NCBI RefSeq assembly: GCF_946478785.1
Contig: NZ_CAMLDD010000038.1
Span: 1-29,421, forward strand
DNA: 29,421 bases
From: an uncultured Flavobacterium sp.
Lineage (GTDB): Bacteria > Bacteroidota > Bacteroidia > Flavobacteriales > Flavobacteriaceae
Reading direction: 5' to 3'
Part shown: one piece after another, positions 16,125-25,024 of the stretch
Layout of the letters: the number at the start of each line of letters is the position of its first letter
Position numbering within the stretch: the stretch's first letter is position 1
Notes under the pieces: model-generated
What the model saw: the letters and a program-made list of their open reading frames with translations, nothing else
Databases searched by the model: none
What the model was told of the DNA's origin: nothing
Program-made: the position numbers and the translations under genes

Positions 16125-17828
16125 GTGAATATCAATACTGACTTAAAGAAGCAAAACACCTATGATGCAATTGTTATAGGTTCTGGAATAAGTGGCGGAT
16201 GGGCAGCCAAAGAATTAACGCAAAAAGGTTTAAAAGTCCTGATGCTGGAACGCGGCAAAAATATTGAACATATCAAAGATTATGATTCGGCAATGAAAGC
16301 GCCCTGGGAAATTGCCTATTGCGGAAAAATGACAGAAGAACAAAAGAGAACACATCCGGTACAGACCAGAGATTACCCCTATCAACAGGCTAATGAAAGC
16401 TGGTGGGTTAATGATTTGGAATGCCCTTATACAGAAGACAAGCGTTTTGATTGGTACAGAGGTTTTCATGTTGGTGGAAAATCTTTAATGTGGGGGCGTC
16501 AAAGCTACCGTTTTAGTGATCATAATTTTGAAGATAACATCAAAGACGGCCATGGTAATGACTGGCCAATTCGTTATAAAGATATTGCTCCCTGGTATGA
16601 CTATGTGGAAAAATTTGCGGGAATAAGCGGCCAAAATGAGGGTTGGGACTTACTGCCTGATGGTCAATTTTTGCCTCCGATGGAAATGAACTGTGTCGAA
16701 AAATCGGTAAAAGAACGTATTGAAAAACACTATAATAAATCCCGAATTTTAACTATTGGCCGTGCAGCCAACCTCACTGTCCCTCATTTAGGGAGAGGAA
16801 ATTGTCAATATAGAAATTTATGCAGCAGGGGCTGTCCTTTTGGAGCCTATTTCAGTACGCAATCTTCTACTTTGCCTGCGGCCATGGCTACCAAAAAATT
16901 AACAGTTCGTCCCTACTCGATTGTCAATCATATAATTTACGACAAAGAAACTAAAAAAGCCAAAGGCGTAATGGTTATTGATTCTGAGACTAATGAAACT
17001 ATGGAATTCTACGCCAAAATAGTATTCGTAAATGGATCCACTTTAGGCTCCACTTTTGTTTTGCTGAATTCCACTTCTGAAGCCCATCCTAATGGCTTGG
17101 GTAATGGCAGCGGACAGCTCGGACACAATTTAATGGACCATCATTTTAGATGTGGTGCTGAAGGAACCATCGAAGGTTTTGAGGACAAATATGCTTATGG
17201 ACGAAGAGCAAATGGAATTTACATTCCGAGATATCAAAATTTTAAAGATGATAAAAGAGATTATTTACGTGGTTTTGGATATCAGGGTGCGGCAAGCAGA
17301 GGCCACTGGCATAAAGAAGTTGCTGAATTAGACTTTGGTGGCGATTTCAAAGAAATTTTATCAAGACCGGCTGATTCATGGACGATGGGTTTAGGTGGTT
17401 TTGGAGAAATGCTTCCGTATTATGAAAACAAAGTATACATCGACCATTCTAAAAAAGACAAATGGGGACAATCTGTATTGGCTATAGATTGTGAATACAA
17501 AGAGAATGAAGCCAAAATGCGTGAAGACATGATGTATGATGCTGCCGAAATGCTTGAGGCCGCTGGCGCTAAAAATGTAAGAGCCTACGATAATGGCTGT
17601 TATCCGGGAATGACCATTCACGAAATGGGAACTGCCCGTATGGGAAATGATCCAAAAGAATCTGTGCTGAACAAATGGAACCAAATGCACGAAGTGAACA
17701 ATGTATTTGTTACAGATGGTTCCTGCATGCCTTCAAGTGCCTGTCAGAATCCTTCATTAACATACATGGCCTTAACTGCCAGGGCTTGTGATTATGCTGT
17801 AAAAGAATTAAAGAAAAAAAATATTTAG
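16125..17828 (+). CDS. GMC-family FAD sugar dehydrogenase, large subunit
   Basis: A 567-residue flavoprotein of the glucose-methanol-choline family that oxidises a sugar or glycoside hydroxyl. The FAD-binding motif is GSGISGG (19-25) with E42 of LERG. The C-terminal catalytic pair is H499 (GMTIHEMGTARMG) and N542 (ACQNPSLTYMALTAR). C227-x5-C233-x3-C237 in GNCQYRNLCSRGCPFGAY has the spacing of an iron-sulfur motif (see findings). The start is a GTG at 16125: an in-frame stop at 16104 blocks extension, and no ATG precedes the FAD motif. It lacks its own signal and probably leaves the cell with the Tat-exported small subunit encoded 47 bp upstream. Electron acceptor by context: the c-type cytochrome at 20249. 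Confidence 0.93.
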   Translation: MNINTDLKKQNTYDAIVIGSGISGGWAAKELTQKGLKVLMLERGKNIEHIKDYDSAMKAPWEIAYCGKMTEEQKRTHPVQTRDYPYQQANESWWVNDLECPYTEDKRFDWYRGFHVGGKSLMWGRQSYRFSDHNFEDNIKDGHGNDWPIRYKDIAPWYDYVEKFAGISGQNEGWDLLPDGQFLPPMEMNCVEKSVKERIEKHYNKSRILTIGRAANLTVPHLGRGNCQYRNLCSRGCPFGAYFSTQSSTLPAAMATKKLTVRPYSIVNHIIYDKETKKAKGVMVIDSETNETMEFYAKIVFVNGSTLGSTFVLLNSTSEAHPNGLGNGSGQLGHNLMDHHFRCGAEGTIEGFEDKYAYGRRANGIYIPRYQNFKDDKRDYLRGFGYQGAASRGHWHKEVAELDFGGDFKEILSRPADSWTMGLGGFGEMLPYYENKVYIDHSKKDKWGQSVLAIDCEYKENEAKMREDMMYDAAEMLEAAGAKNVRAYDNGCYPGMTIHEMGTARMGNDPKESVLNKWNQMHEVNNVFVTDGSCMPSSACQNPSLTYMALTARACDYAVKELKKKNI

Positions 17829-17844
17829 ATTAGGGAATCGAATT

Positions 17845-18999
17845 ATGAGAAAATTAAAAATGGGAATGATTGGCGGTGGAAAAAATGCTTTTATCGGAGC
17901 AGTCCATCGCATAGCAGCTAACATGGACGGGTTAATTGAATTGCATTGCGGTGCATTTAGTTCCAATCCTGAAATATCCCTTGAATCTGGTATAGAATTA
18001 GGTTTAGCGAAAGATAAATGTTATGAGTCTTACATCCAAATGATTGAAACAGAAGCAAAGCTGTCTCCTGAAGAAAGAATGGACTTTGTTTCCATAGTAA
18101 CTCCCAATCATGCTCACTTTGCTCCTGCCATGTTAGCATTGGAAAATGGTTTTCATGTTGTTTTGGATAAACCAATGACTTTGACTTTAGCGGAAGCTAA
18201 ATTATTAGAACAAAAAGTAAAAGAAACCGGACTTTATCTATGCTTAACACACACTTATGCCGGCTATCCGATGGTAAAGGAAGCAAGAAACCTGATAGCT
18301 GAAAATCATTTAGGCAATATTAGAAAAATAATGGTTGAATATCCGCAAGGATGGTTGAGTACTGACTTTGAAAATGGCGGAAACAAACAGGCTACCTGGA
18401 GAACTGATCCATCCAAAAGTGGTATTAGCGGCTGTATGGGAGATATTGGAACTCATGCCGCACACTTAGCAGAATACATTTCAGGATTGAAAATCACGCA
18501 ACTTTGTGCCGATATTAATACTGTCGTTGCCAACAGAAGACTGGATGATGACGGAAATGTACTCCTTAAATTTGATAATGGTGCCAATGGAATTTTGGTA
18601 GCAAGCCAAATTGCTGCTGGAGAAGAAAATAGCTTAAAAATTAAAGTCTATGGAGAAAAAGGCGGTCTGGAATGGCATCAAATGGAACCGAACACTTTAA
18701 TTGTAAAATGGCTGGACTCCCCTACTCAATTGTATCGTACCGGAAACGGATATTTATCCCAAATTGCATCTTATAATACCAGAATTCCAAGCGGACATCC
18801 GGAAGGATATCTGGAAGCTTTTGGAAATTTATATAAAAATTTCGCACTGACTTTACAAGCAAAATCAGAAGGTAAAGAACCAACGGCAAACATGCTCGAT
18901 TTTCCAACAGCAAAAGATGGTGTTCGGGGAATGGCTTTTATAGAAAATGTAATCGCTTCCGGAAAGTCAACTCAAAAATGGACAGAATTTAGTGTTTGA
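17845..18999 (+). CDS. Gfo/Idh/MocA-family oxidoreductase, cytoplasmic
   Basis: A 384-residue NAD(P)-dependent sugar oxidoreductase. The Rossmann motif is MGMIGGGKNAFIGAVHR (6-22), the EKP-like motif is DKP (108-110), and D200/H204 in CMGDIGTHAAHL match the usual catalytic Asp and His. There is no signal peptide. Relatives interconvert sugars and 3-keto-sugars, so in this context it could reduce an imported keto-sugar; this is inference. Start is the ATG at 17845, 16 bp after the GMC gene. A 175-bp gap with an inverted repeat separates it from the next gene. Confidence 0.9.
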   Translation: MRKLKMGMIGGGKNAFIGAVHRIAANMDGLIELHCGAFSSNPEISLESGIELGLAKDKCYESYIQMIETEAKLSPEERMDFVSIVTPNHAHFAPAMLALENGFHVVLDKPMTLTLAEAKLLEQKVKETGLYLCLTHTYAGYPMVKEARNLIAENHLGNIRKIMVEYPQGWLSTDFENGGNKQATWRTDPSKSGISGCMGDIGTHAAHLAEYISGLKITQLCADINTVVANRRLDDDGNVLLKFDNGANGILVASQIAAGEENSLKIKVYGEKGGLEWHQMEPNTLIVKWLDSPTQLYRTGNGYLSQIASYNTRIPSGHPEGYLEAFGNLYKNFALTLQAKSEGKEPTANMLDFPTAKDGVRGMAFIENVIASGKSTQKWTEFSV

Positions 19000-19013
19000 A
19001 GATGCTAAGTTGG

Positions 19014-19161
19014 TAAGGTACTAAGCTACTAAGTTTAGCGGTGAAAGTTTAAAAAGAAAAATAATTATCTAAGGAAATTAACATAATAATACAGGAAGAA
19101 AACTGAAAAATATTTTTCTAAGCTTAAAGGCTCAGAAACTTAGCAACTCAGTAGCTCCTTA
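19014..19161. repeat. Imperfect inverted repeat in an intra-cluster gap
   Basis: taaggtactaagctactaagttt (19014-19036) is the approximate reverse complement of aaacttagcaactcagtagctcctta (19136-19161). The words ctaag, cttag and actaag recur. It fills most of the only long gap (175 bp) in the ten-gene cluster and could fold into a long stem in the mRNA. There is no T run for a terminator. Confidence 0.6.
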
Positions 19162-19174
19162 ATAAACTCAACAA

Positions 19175-20227
19175 ATGACCACAATGCAAGGACCTGCGGT
19201 TTTTTTAGCGCAATTTATATCTGATGAAGCACCTTTTAATTCTTTAGAAGGAATTTGTCGATGGGCGGCCAATCTTGATTTTAAAGGAATACAAATTCCT
19301 ACTTTAGACTCTCGTTTTATTGATTTACAAAAAGCGGCCGAAAGTAAAACCTATGCTGATGAACTTACCGGAATTGTGGGTTCGTTCGGTTTAAAAATAT
19401 CGGAACTTTCTACGCATTTGCAAGGCCAGTTGGTTGCTGTTCATCCTGCATACGATGATTTTTTTGATGGATTTGCTCCAAAAACTTTGCGGGGCAACCC
19501 AAAAGCAAGACAAGAATGGGCGGTACAGCAATTGCATTATGCAGCAAAAGCTTCTCATAATTTAGGTCTTGAAGCACATGCTACTTTTAGCGGTTCGCTA
19601 TTATGGCAATACTTTCATCCCTGGCCTCAGCGCCCACCTGGTTTAATTGAAGACGGATTCAAAGAATTAGCTAACCGATGGCTACCGATTCTCAATGAAT
19701 TTGATAAAAATGGTGTAGATGTCTGCTACGAAATTCATCCCGGAGAAGATTTATTTGATGGCGAAACCTATGAAATGTTTCTTAAAGCGGTAAACAATCA
19801 CCAACGTGCCTGTATCCTGTATGATCCTTCACATTTTGTGCTGCAACAGCTGGATTATATTCAATATATCGATTTTTATCATGAACGTATCAAGGCTTTC
19901 CATGTTAAGGATGCTGAATTTAATCCAACAGGAAAACAAGGAACTTTTGGAGGTTACCAAAATTGGGTAAATCGTGCAGGGCGTTATCGTTCGCCTGGCG
20001 ATGGTCAAATTGATTTTAAGACCATTTTTAGCAAATTGGCGCAATACGATTACAAAGGCTGGGCAGTAATGGAATGGGAATGCTGTTTAAAAAATCAGGA
20101 AGATGGTGCCCGCGAGGGAGCCGAATTTATAAAGAAACACATCATCAAAGTGACTGATAAAGCCTTTGATGATTTTGCTGCGGTTGAGACTAATACGCAG
20201 CTTAACAGGAAAAATTTAGGAATATAA
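19175..20227 (+). CDS. TIM-barrel sugar isomerase/epimerase (AP endonuclease 2 family), cytoplasmic
   Basis: A 350-residue protein of the xylose isomerase-like TIM-barrel family, where a bound metal supports isomerisation or epimerisation of keto-sugars. Probable metal and catalytic residues are E186 (VCYEIHPGED), D217 (LYDPSH), H243 (AFHVKDAEF) and E300 (AVMEWEC). The tryptophan- and proline-rich loop LLWQYFHPWPQRPPG is typical of a subgroup found next to Gfo/Idh/MocA genes. No signal peptide is present, so it acts in the cytoplasm, unlike the two later isomerases. The ATG at 19175 is used; the ATG at residue 4 (MQGPAVFLAQF) is a possible alternative. Confidence 0.88.
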   Translation: MTTMQGPAVFLAQFISDEAPFNSLEGICRWAANLDFKGIQIPTLDSRFIDLQKAAESKTYADELTGIVGSFGLKISELSTHLQGQLVAVHPAYDDFFDGFAPKTLRGNPKARQEWAVQQLHYAAKASHNLGLEAHATFSGSLLWQYFHPWPQRPPGLIEDGFKELANRWLPILNEFDKNGVDVCYEIHPGEDLFDGETYEMFLKAVNNHQRACILYDPSHFVLQQLDYIQYIDFYHERIKAFHVKDAEFNPTGKQGTFGGYQNWVNRAGRYRSPGDGQIDFKTIFSKLAQYDYKGWAVMEWECCLKNQEDGAREGAEFIKKHIIKVTDKAFDDFAAVETNTQLNRKNLGI

Positions 20228-20248
20228 ATTGGCCTTAATTAATACCAT

Positions 20249-20611
20249 ATGAAAATTAAAATTGTAATTGGGCTATTAGCTCTGGGAGGACTGAGTTCTT
20301 TTTCAAATTATGAATCAATCCCTGCAGAATACAGCATTATAAAGCAAAGCAAACCTTCTGAGGGAGAAGCATTAATAAAGAAAGAAGATTGTGCCACCTG
20401 TCATAAAATAGATAAAAAAGTAATTGGCCCTTCTTATTTGGATATTGCCAAAAAATATCCAATGAATGATAAAAACGTGAAATACTTAACGGAAAAAATC
20501 ACAAAGGGAGGTTCCGGAGTTTGGGGGCAGATACCCATGTCTGCACATACCGCATTAAAAAAAGACGATGCCAAAAAAATCGCAATCTACATTCTATCAT
20601 TGAAAAAATAA
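20249..20611 (+). CDS. Small periplasmic c-type cytochrome
   Basis: A 120-residue class I cytochrome c. A Sec signal (MKIKIVIGLLALGGLSSFS) precedes the heme motif CATCH (C48, C51, H52), and the distal methionine ligand is probably M97 in GQIPMSAH. The SYLDIAKKY and KKIAIYILSLKK helices fit the mono-heme fold. It is encoded between the cytoplasmic isomerase and the Tat-exported Gfo/Idh protein, 21 and 7 bp from them. In context it is the likely electron acceptor for the GMC dehydrogenase. It is not a membrane-anchored cytochrome, since no lipobox or second hydrophobic segment is seen. Confidence 0.92.
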   Translation: MKIKIVIGLLALGGLSSFSNYESIPAEYSIIKQSKPSEGEALIKKEDCATCHKIDKKVIGPSYLDIAKKYPMNDKNVKYLTEKITKGGSGVWGQIPMSAHTALKKDDAKKIAIYILSLKK

Positions 20612-20618
20612 ATAACCT

Positions 20619-22082
20619 ATGGATCAAGACTTCAGCAAAAGTAAAGAACCAGAATCGACTATTCGCAGGGATTTTCTAAAAAAAGGAGTCATAGCGACTG
20701 CCGCCTTTATGATTATTCCAAGACATGTCATGGGGAGAGGCTTTGTAGCACCCAGCGACAAATTAATAATTGCCGGTATTGGTGTTGGCGGAAAAGGAAG
20801 ATCAGACCTGTCTGCTTTTCAAAACAGCGGCATTGCAAATATCGCATACTTATGTGATGTCGATACCAGAAGAGCCGCTGATAGTGTAATGGCTTTTCCA
20901 AAAGCAAAATTTTACAAGGACTGGCGTGAAATGCTGGACAAGGAACATAAAAATTTTGACGCAGTTTCAGTTTCAACCCCTGATCATAACCATGCTATTC
21001 AGGCCTTTTCGGCTATGCAGTTAGGCAAACACGTGTATGTTCAAAAACCATTGACACATGATATTTATGAAGCGCATATGCTTACCCAGGCGGCCTCCCG
21101 TTATAAAGTAGTCACTCAAATGGGAAACCAGGGTTCCTCTAATGATGGTACCCGAATTTTAAAAGAATGGTACGATGCTGGTTTAATTGGTGATGTACAT
21201 ACGGTTTATGCCTGGACAGACAGGCCTGTATGGCCTCAGGGAATTCCCTGGTCAACAGCAAAAACTGAGATTCCTAAAGAACTGGATTGGGATCTATGGC
21301 TTGGAACTGCTCCTGAGAAAAATTATGTAGACAAATTGGTACCATTCAACTGGCGTGGATGGTGGGATTATGGTACTGGCGCTTTGGGAGATATGGGATG
21401 CCATTTGATGGAAGCACCATTCTCTGTGTTGAATCTAAAATATGCCAAAGATGTGCAATGCAGCGTAGGGTCAGTTTATGTTGATGAGTTCCGAAGAGGG
21501 TATTTTCCGGAAAGCTGTCCGCCTTCCAGTCATGTTACCTTAACATTTCCAAAAACCAATAAAACGAAAGGCGATATTAAAGTTCATTGGATGGATGGCG
21601 GCATCCAGCCAGAACGTCCTGATGAATTAGGAGCTAACGAAATCTTTGGTGATGGCGGAAATGGCACTTTATTCATTGGAACAAAAGGAAAAATGCTTTG
21701 TGATACTTATAGTGAAAACCCAAGACTATTGCCTTTAAGCCGTAATGAAAATCTAAAAGTCGCTCAGAAATATCCACGAGTGAAGGAAGGTGCCAACGGA
21801 CATTATAAACAATGGATAGAAGGCTGTATTGCAGGTTATGGCAAAAAAGAACTGAGTTCGCCTTTTGAAATAGCCGGACCTTTAACAGAAGCGCTATTAA
21901 TGGCCAACCTTGCTGTAAGAGGTTACGATTTGTACAAAGAAGTATTGGGTGAAGATGTATATCCGGGACGTTCTGTTAAATTACTTTGGGACAATGAAGC
22001 CAAAAAAGTAACCAATGTAGATGATGTGAATCAATTTGTAAAACGCAATTATAGAGAAGGCTGGAAAAACCTGAGCTTTTAA
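20619..22082 (+). CDS. Gfo/Idh/MocA-family oxidoreductase, Tat-exported
   Basis: A 487-residue family member with a Tat signal: R16-R17 in TIRRDFLKKG and the hydrophobic ATAAFMIIP. The Rossmann motif is AGIGVGGKG (52-60), and QKP (142-144) stands where most relatives have EKP. The insert region DWDLWLGTAPEKNY and WRGWWDYGTGALGDMGCHLMEAPF is typical of the long secreted subgroup, which also includes glycosidase-like members. Exported members of this superfamily keep a tightly bound NAD(P), which explains export in folded form by Tat. It could oxidise/reduce or hydrolyse a sugar in the periplasm; the exact reaction is not readable. It follows the cytochrome by 7 bp. Confidence 0.9.
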   Translation: MDQDFSKSKEPESTIRRDFLKKGVIATAAFMIIPRHVMGRGFVAPSDKLIIAGIGVGGKGRSDLSAFQNSGIANIAYLCDVDTRRAADSVMAFPKAKFYKDWREMLDKEHKNFDAVSVSTPDHNHAIQAFSAMQLGKHVYVQKPLTHDIYEAHMLTQAASRYKVVTQMGNQGSSNDGTRILKEWYDAGLIGDVHTVYAWTDRPVWPQGIPWSTAKTEIPKELDWDLWLGTAPEKNYVDKLVPFNWRGWWDYGTGALGDMGCHLMEAPFSVLNLKYAKDVQCSVGSVYVDEFRRGYFPESCPPSSHVTLTFPKTNKTKGDIKVHWMDGGIQPERPDELGANEIFGDGGNGTLFIGTKGKMLCDTYSENPRLLPLSRNENLKVAQKYPRVKEGANGHYKQWIEGCIAGYGKKELSSPFEIAGPLTEALLMANLAVRGYDLYKEVLGEDVYPGRSVKLLWDNEAKKVTNVDDVNQFVKRNYREGWKNLSF

Positions 22083-22109
22083 ACATTAAAAAATTAAAAA
22101 CATTAAATC

Positions 22110-22820
22110 ATGAAAAAGATCATTACAGGAGTATTAATATTAGCTTTATTTCAAACGACACAGGCTCAAAAAGGATTCAAACCTATTTTCGACGGAAAAA
22201 CAACAACAGGCTGGCATTCGTATGGAAAAACCTCAGCCGGTGCGGGTTGGAAGGTAGAAGATGGCGTTTTACATTTTGACCCTGAAGCAGCCAAGAATGG
22301 TGAAGGAGGAGATTTGGTAACGGATGCCGAATATGAAAATTTTCATTTAAAAATAGATTGGAAAGTAGCTCCAAATGCGAACAGCGGAATTATTTTTTAT
22401 GTTAATGAGAACCCTACAAAATATAAAAACACTTATGATACTGGTTTAGAAATGCAGGTTCTTGACAATGACGGACATCCTGACGGAAAAATAACCAAAC
22501 ACCGCGCAGGAGATTTGTACGACTTGATACAAAGCAAATCAGAACCGGTTAAACCTGTTGGGGAATGGAATACTGCTGAAGTTGTTTGCAAAAACGGCAA
22601 ACTGACTTTCGTTTTAAACGGAGTCATTATTCTTGAAACAGTACTTTGGAATGATAACTTTAAAGCACTTGTTGCAGGAAGCAAATTTGCTGGCTGGCCA
22701 GGTTTCGGAACGTTTAAAAAAGGAAAAATTGCTTTGCAGGATCACGGAGATAAGGTTTGGTACCGCAATATTTCTATTAAGGAATGGAATACTATGGAAA
22801 CTACAACAGGCTGTAAATAA
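22110..22820 (+). CDS. DUF1080 / 3-keto-disaccharide hydrolase family protein, secreted
   Basis: A 236-residue protein with a Sec signal (MKKIITGVLILALFQTTQAQ) and one concanavalin-like beta-jellyroll domain of the PF06439 family. Visible family motifs are FKPIFDGKTTTGW (23-35), NSGIIFYVNE (91-100), TGLEMQVLDN (111-120), HRAGDLYDLI and a closing WYRNISIKEW. Characterised members cleave 3-keto-glycosides. In this cluster it would act in the periplasm after ring oxidation by the GMC complex. It lies 27 bp after the exported Gfo/Idh gene and 41 bp before the transporter. The family call is strong; the natural glycoside is unknown. Confidence 0.9.
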   Translation: MKKIITGVLILALFQTTQAQKGFKPIFDGKTTTGWHSYGKTSAGAGWKVEDGVLHFDPEAAKNGEGGDLVTDAEYENFHLKIDWKVAPNANSGIIFYVNENPTKYKNTYDTGLEMQVLDNDGHPDGKITKHRAGDLYDLIQSKSEPVKPVGEWNTAEVVCKNGKLTFVLNGVIILETVLWNDNFKALVAGSKFAGWPGFGTFKKGKIALQDHGDKVWYRNISIKEWNTMETTTGCK

Positions 22821-22861
22821 TCTAACTTCAAAACATATCTAACCAAAATCAACCACTTTTT

Positions 22862-24091
22862 ATGAATACAACAATCCGCATTAAATTATCTGTAATGATG
22901 TTTCTGGAATTTTTTATCTGGGGGGCATGGTTTGTTACTCTTGGTACTTTTTTAGGAAACAATTTGAAAGCTTCCGGATCAGAAACGGCAGCTGTTTTTT
23001 CTACTCAATCCTGGGGGGCTATCATTGCTCCTTTTATTATTGGATTAATTGCAGATCGCTATTTTAATGCGGAAAAAATCTTAGGCATTCTGCATTTGGC
23101 AGGTGCATTTTTAATGTATCAAATGTATCAATCGACAGATGTTGGGATGTTTTATATCTATGTATTGAGTTATATGGTTCTGTATATGCCAACATTGGCT
23201 TTGGTAAATTCAGTTTCTTTCAACCAAATGAAAGATGCGGAAAAAGAATTTGCAAATATCAGGGTTTGGGGTACAATAGGCTGGATTTTGGCTGGACTAT
23301 CGATCAGCTTCTTTTTTCATTGGGATTCGGCAGAAGCTGTTTCTAACGGACTACTTAAAAACACCTTTCTTTTGGCCGGAACTGCGGCCTTGGTTTTGGG
23401 TCTGTTAAGTTTTACATTGCCTAAAACGCCACCAAAAGCTAGTGAGGGGAAAATTAAAATTGGTGATATCATTGGCCTGGATGCTTTAAAGCTTTTAAAA
23501 GATAAAAATTTTCTAATCTTTTTCATTTCATCTATTCTGATTTGTATTCCATTGGCCTTTTATTATCAAAATGCCCATCCTTTCCTGACTGCCGCCGGAG
23601 TTGAAAATCCAACTGGAAAAATGGCTATTGGACAAATATCCGAAGCCTTATTTTTATTATTGATTCCCGTGTTTTTTGCCCGTTTTGGATTTAAAAAAAC
23701 AATTTTGGTTGGAATGTTGGCTTGGGCAGTGCGCTACGTTTTATTTGCTTATGGAAATGGTGGTGATTTGAGTTTTATGCTTATTACCGGAATCGCTTTA
23801 CATGGAATCTGTTATGATTTTTTCTTTGTTTCAGGACAAATTTATACCAACTCTAAAGCAGGAGAAAAATACAAAAGTGCTGCTCAGGGCTTGATAACAT
23901 TAGCTACTTATGGTATCGGAATGTTAATTGGGTTTGCTGTTGCAGGCTGGATTACGGATAATTACAAAACTGTTGAGGGAACAATCAATTGGTTCATGGT
24001 TTGGATAATTCCTGCCGGAATCTCTCTGGTAGTATTTGTTATTTTTGCCCTGCTTTTTCAGGATAAAAATAAATTGGCAAACGAAGTTTAA
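22862..24091 (+). CDS. MFS transporter, nucleoside:H+ symporter (NupG/XapB) type
   Basis: A 409-residue inner-membrane protein with about 12 hydrophobic segments. The start KLSVMMFLEFFIWGAWFVTLGTF, the loop IADRYFNAEKILG and VWGTIGWILAG resemble the NupG-like branch of the major facilitator superfamily. NupG of E. coli imports nucleosides, but family members in sugar clusters of Bacteroidota are common, and the neighbours here point to import of a sugar or keto-sugar made in the periplasm. That substrate is inference. It is 41 bp after the DUF1080 gene and 19 bp before the next isomerase, in the same orientation. Confidence 0.9.
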   Translation: MNTTIRIKLSVMMFLEFFIWGAWFVTLGTFLGNNLKASGSETAAVFSTQSWGAIIAPFIIGLIADRYFNAEKILGILHLAGAFLMYQMYQSTDVGMFYIYVLSYMVLYMPTLALVNSVSFNQMKDAEKEFANIRVWGTIGWILAGLSISFFFHWDSAEAVSNGLLKNTFLLAGTAALVLGLLSFTLPKTPPKASEGKIKIGDIIGLDALKLLKDKNFLIFFISSILICIPLAFYYQNAHPFLTAAGVENPTGKMAIGQISEALFLLLIPVFFARFGFKKTILVGMLAWAVRYVLFAYGNGGDLSFMLITGIALHGICYDFFFVSGQIYTNSKAGEKYKSAAQGLITLATYGIGMLIGFAVAGWITDNYKTVEGTINWFMVWIIPAGISLVVFVIFALLFQDKNKLANEV

Positions 24092-24110
24092 ATCCTTATA
24101 AAACAAAAAA

Positions 24111-25004
24111 ATGAGTGCAACTTTTAATAGAAGAAATGCTATAAAAGGTATCCTTGCAGGAACTGTGACTTTAGGGGTTCCTTTAGATTTATTAGCATTC
24201 GCTAATCCTAAGGAAGAATTTAAATTAGATTCTGACAGACTGAAAGGAAGAATAAATCATTCGGTAGCCCGATGGTGCTTTAACGATTTTGATATTGAAA
24301 CGCTTTGTGTAGAAGCTAAAAAAATTGGAATTACAGGAATTGATCTGGTTGGTCCAAAAGACTGGCCTATATTAAAAAAACACGGTCTTGTTTCTACTAT
24401 GTGCAATGGTGCCGAATTAAATCTGGTGGATGGTTTCAATGATCTGAAATTTCATGAGCAATTGATTAAAAATTATACAGAAATGATTCCGCTAGTTGCT
24501 GAAGCAGGCTACAAAAACCTGATTTGTTTCAGCGGAAACCGAAGAGGAAAAACAGATGAGGAAGGCTGGAATAATTGTGTAATTGGTTTGGAAAAATTAA
24601 TTCCGTTAGCAGAAAAACATAACGTAATCCTGGTCATGGAGCTATTAAACAGCAAGATCAACCATAAAGATTACCAATGCAGCAAAACATCCTGGGGAGT
24701 AGAATTAGCGAAACGAATTAATTCGGAAAATTTTAAATTGCTTTATGATATTTACCATATGCAAATTGACGAAGGTGATGTTATCAGAACCATTCAGGAA
24801 AACCACAAATATATTGCGCACTATCATACAGCCGGAGTACCGGGGCGGAATGAAATTGATGAAACACAGGAACTCAATTACAGGGCGATAATGAAAGCTA
24901 TTGCTGCTACTGGATTTACAGGTTTTGTAGCACAGGAATTTATTCCAAAACAAAAAGATAAAATAGCCTCTTTGAAAAAGGCAATTGCAATTTGTGATAT
25001 TTAA
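24111..25004 (+). CDS. Hydroxypyruvate isomerase-like TIM-barrel protein, Tat-exported
   Basis: A 297-residue xylose isomerase-like TIM barrel, closest by motifs to hydroxypyruvate isomerase (Hyi). Twin arginines at R7-R8 (NRRNAIKGILAG) and a hydrophobic stretch indicate a Tat signal. Candidate catalytic and metal residues are E177 (VMELLN), D213 (LYDIYHMQI), H239 (HYHTAGVPGRNEI) and E276 (FVAQEF). Classical Hyi is cytoplasmic, so export and the sugar cluster argue for another keto-sugar substrate here. It is separated by 19-20 bp from its neighbours on both sides. Confidence 0.88.
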   Translation: MSATFNRRNAIKGILAGTVTLGVPLDLLAFANPKEEFKLDSDRLKGRINHSVARWCFNDFDIETLCVEAKKIGITGIDLVGPKDWPILKKHGLVSTMCNGAELNLVDGFNDLKFHEQLIKNYTEMIPLVAEAGYKNLICFSGNRRGKTDEEGWNNCVIGLEKLIPLAEKHNVILVMELLNSKINHKDYQCSKTSWGVELAKRINSENFKLLYDIYHMQIDEGDVIRTIQENHKYIAHYHTAGVPGRNEIDETQELNYRAIMKAIAATGFTGFVAQEFIPKQKDKIASLKKAIAICDI

Positions 25005-25024
25005 CTAATAAAAACTAAAAAACA

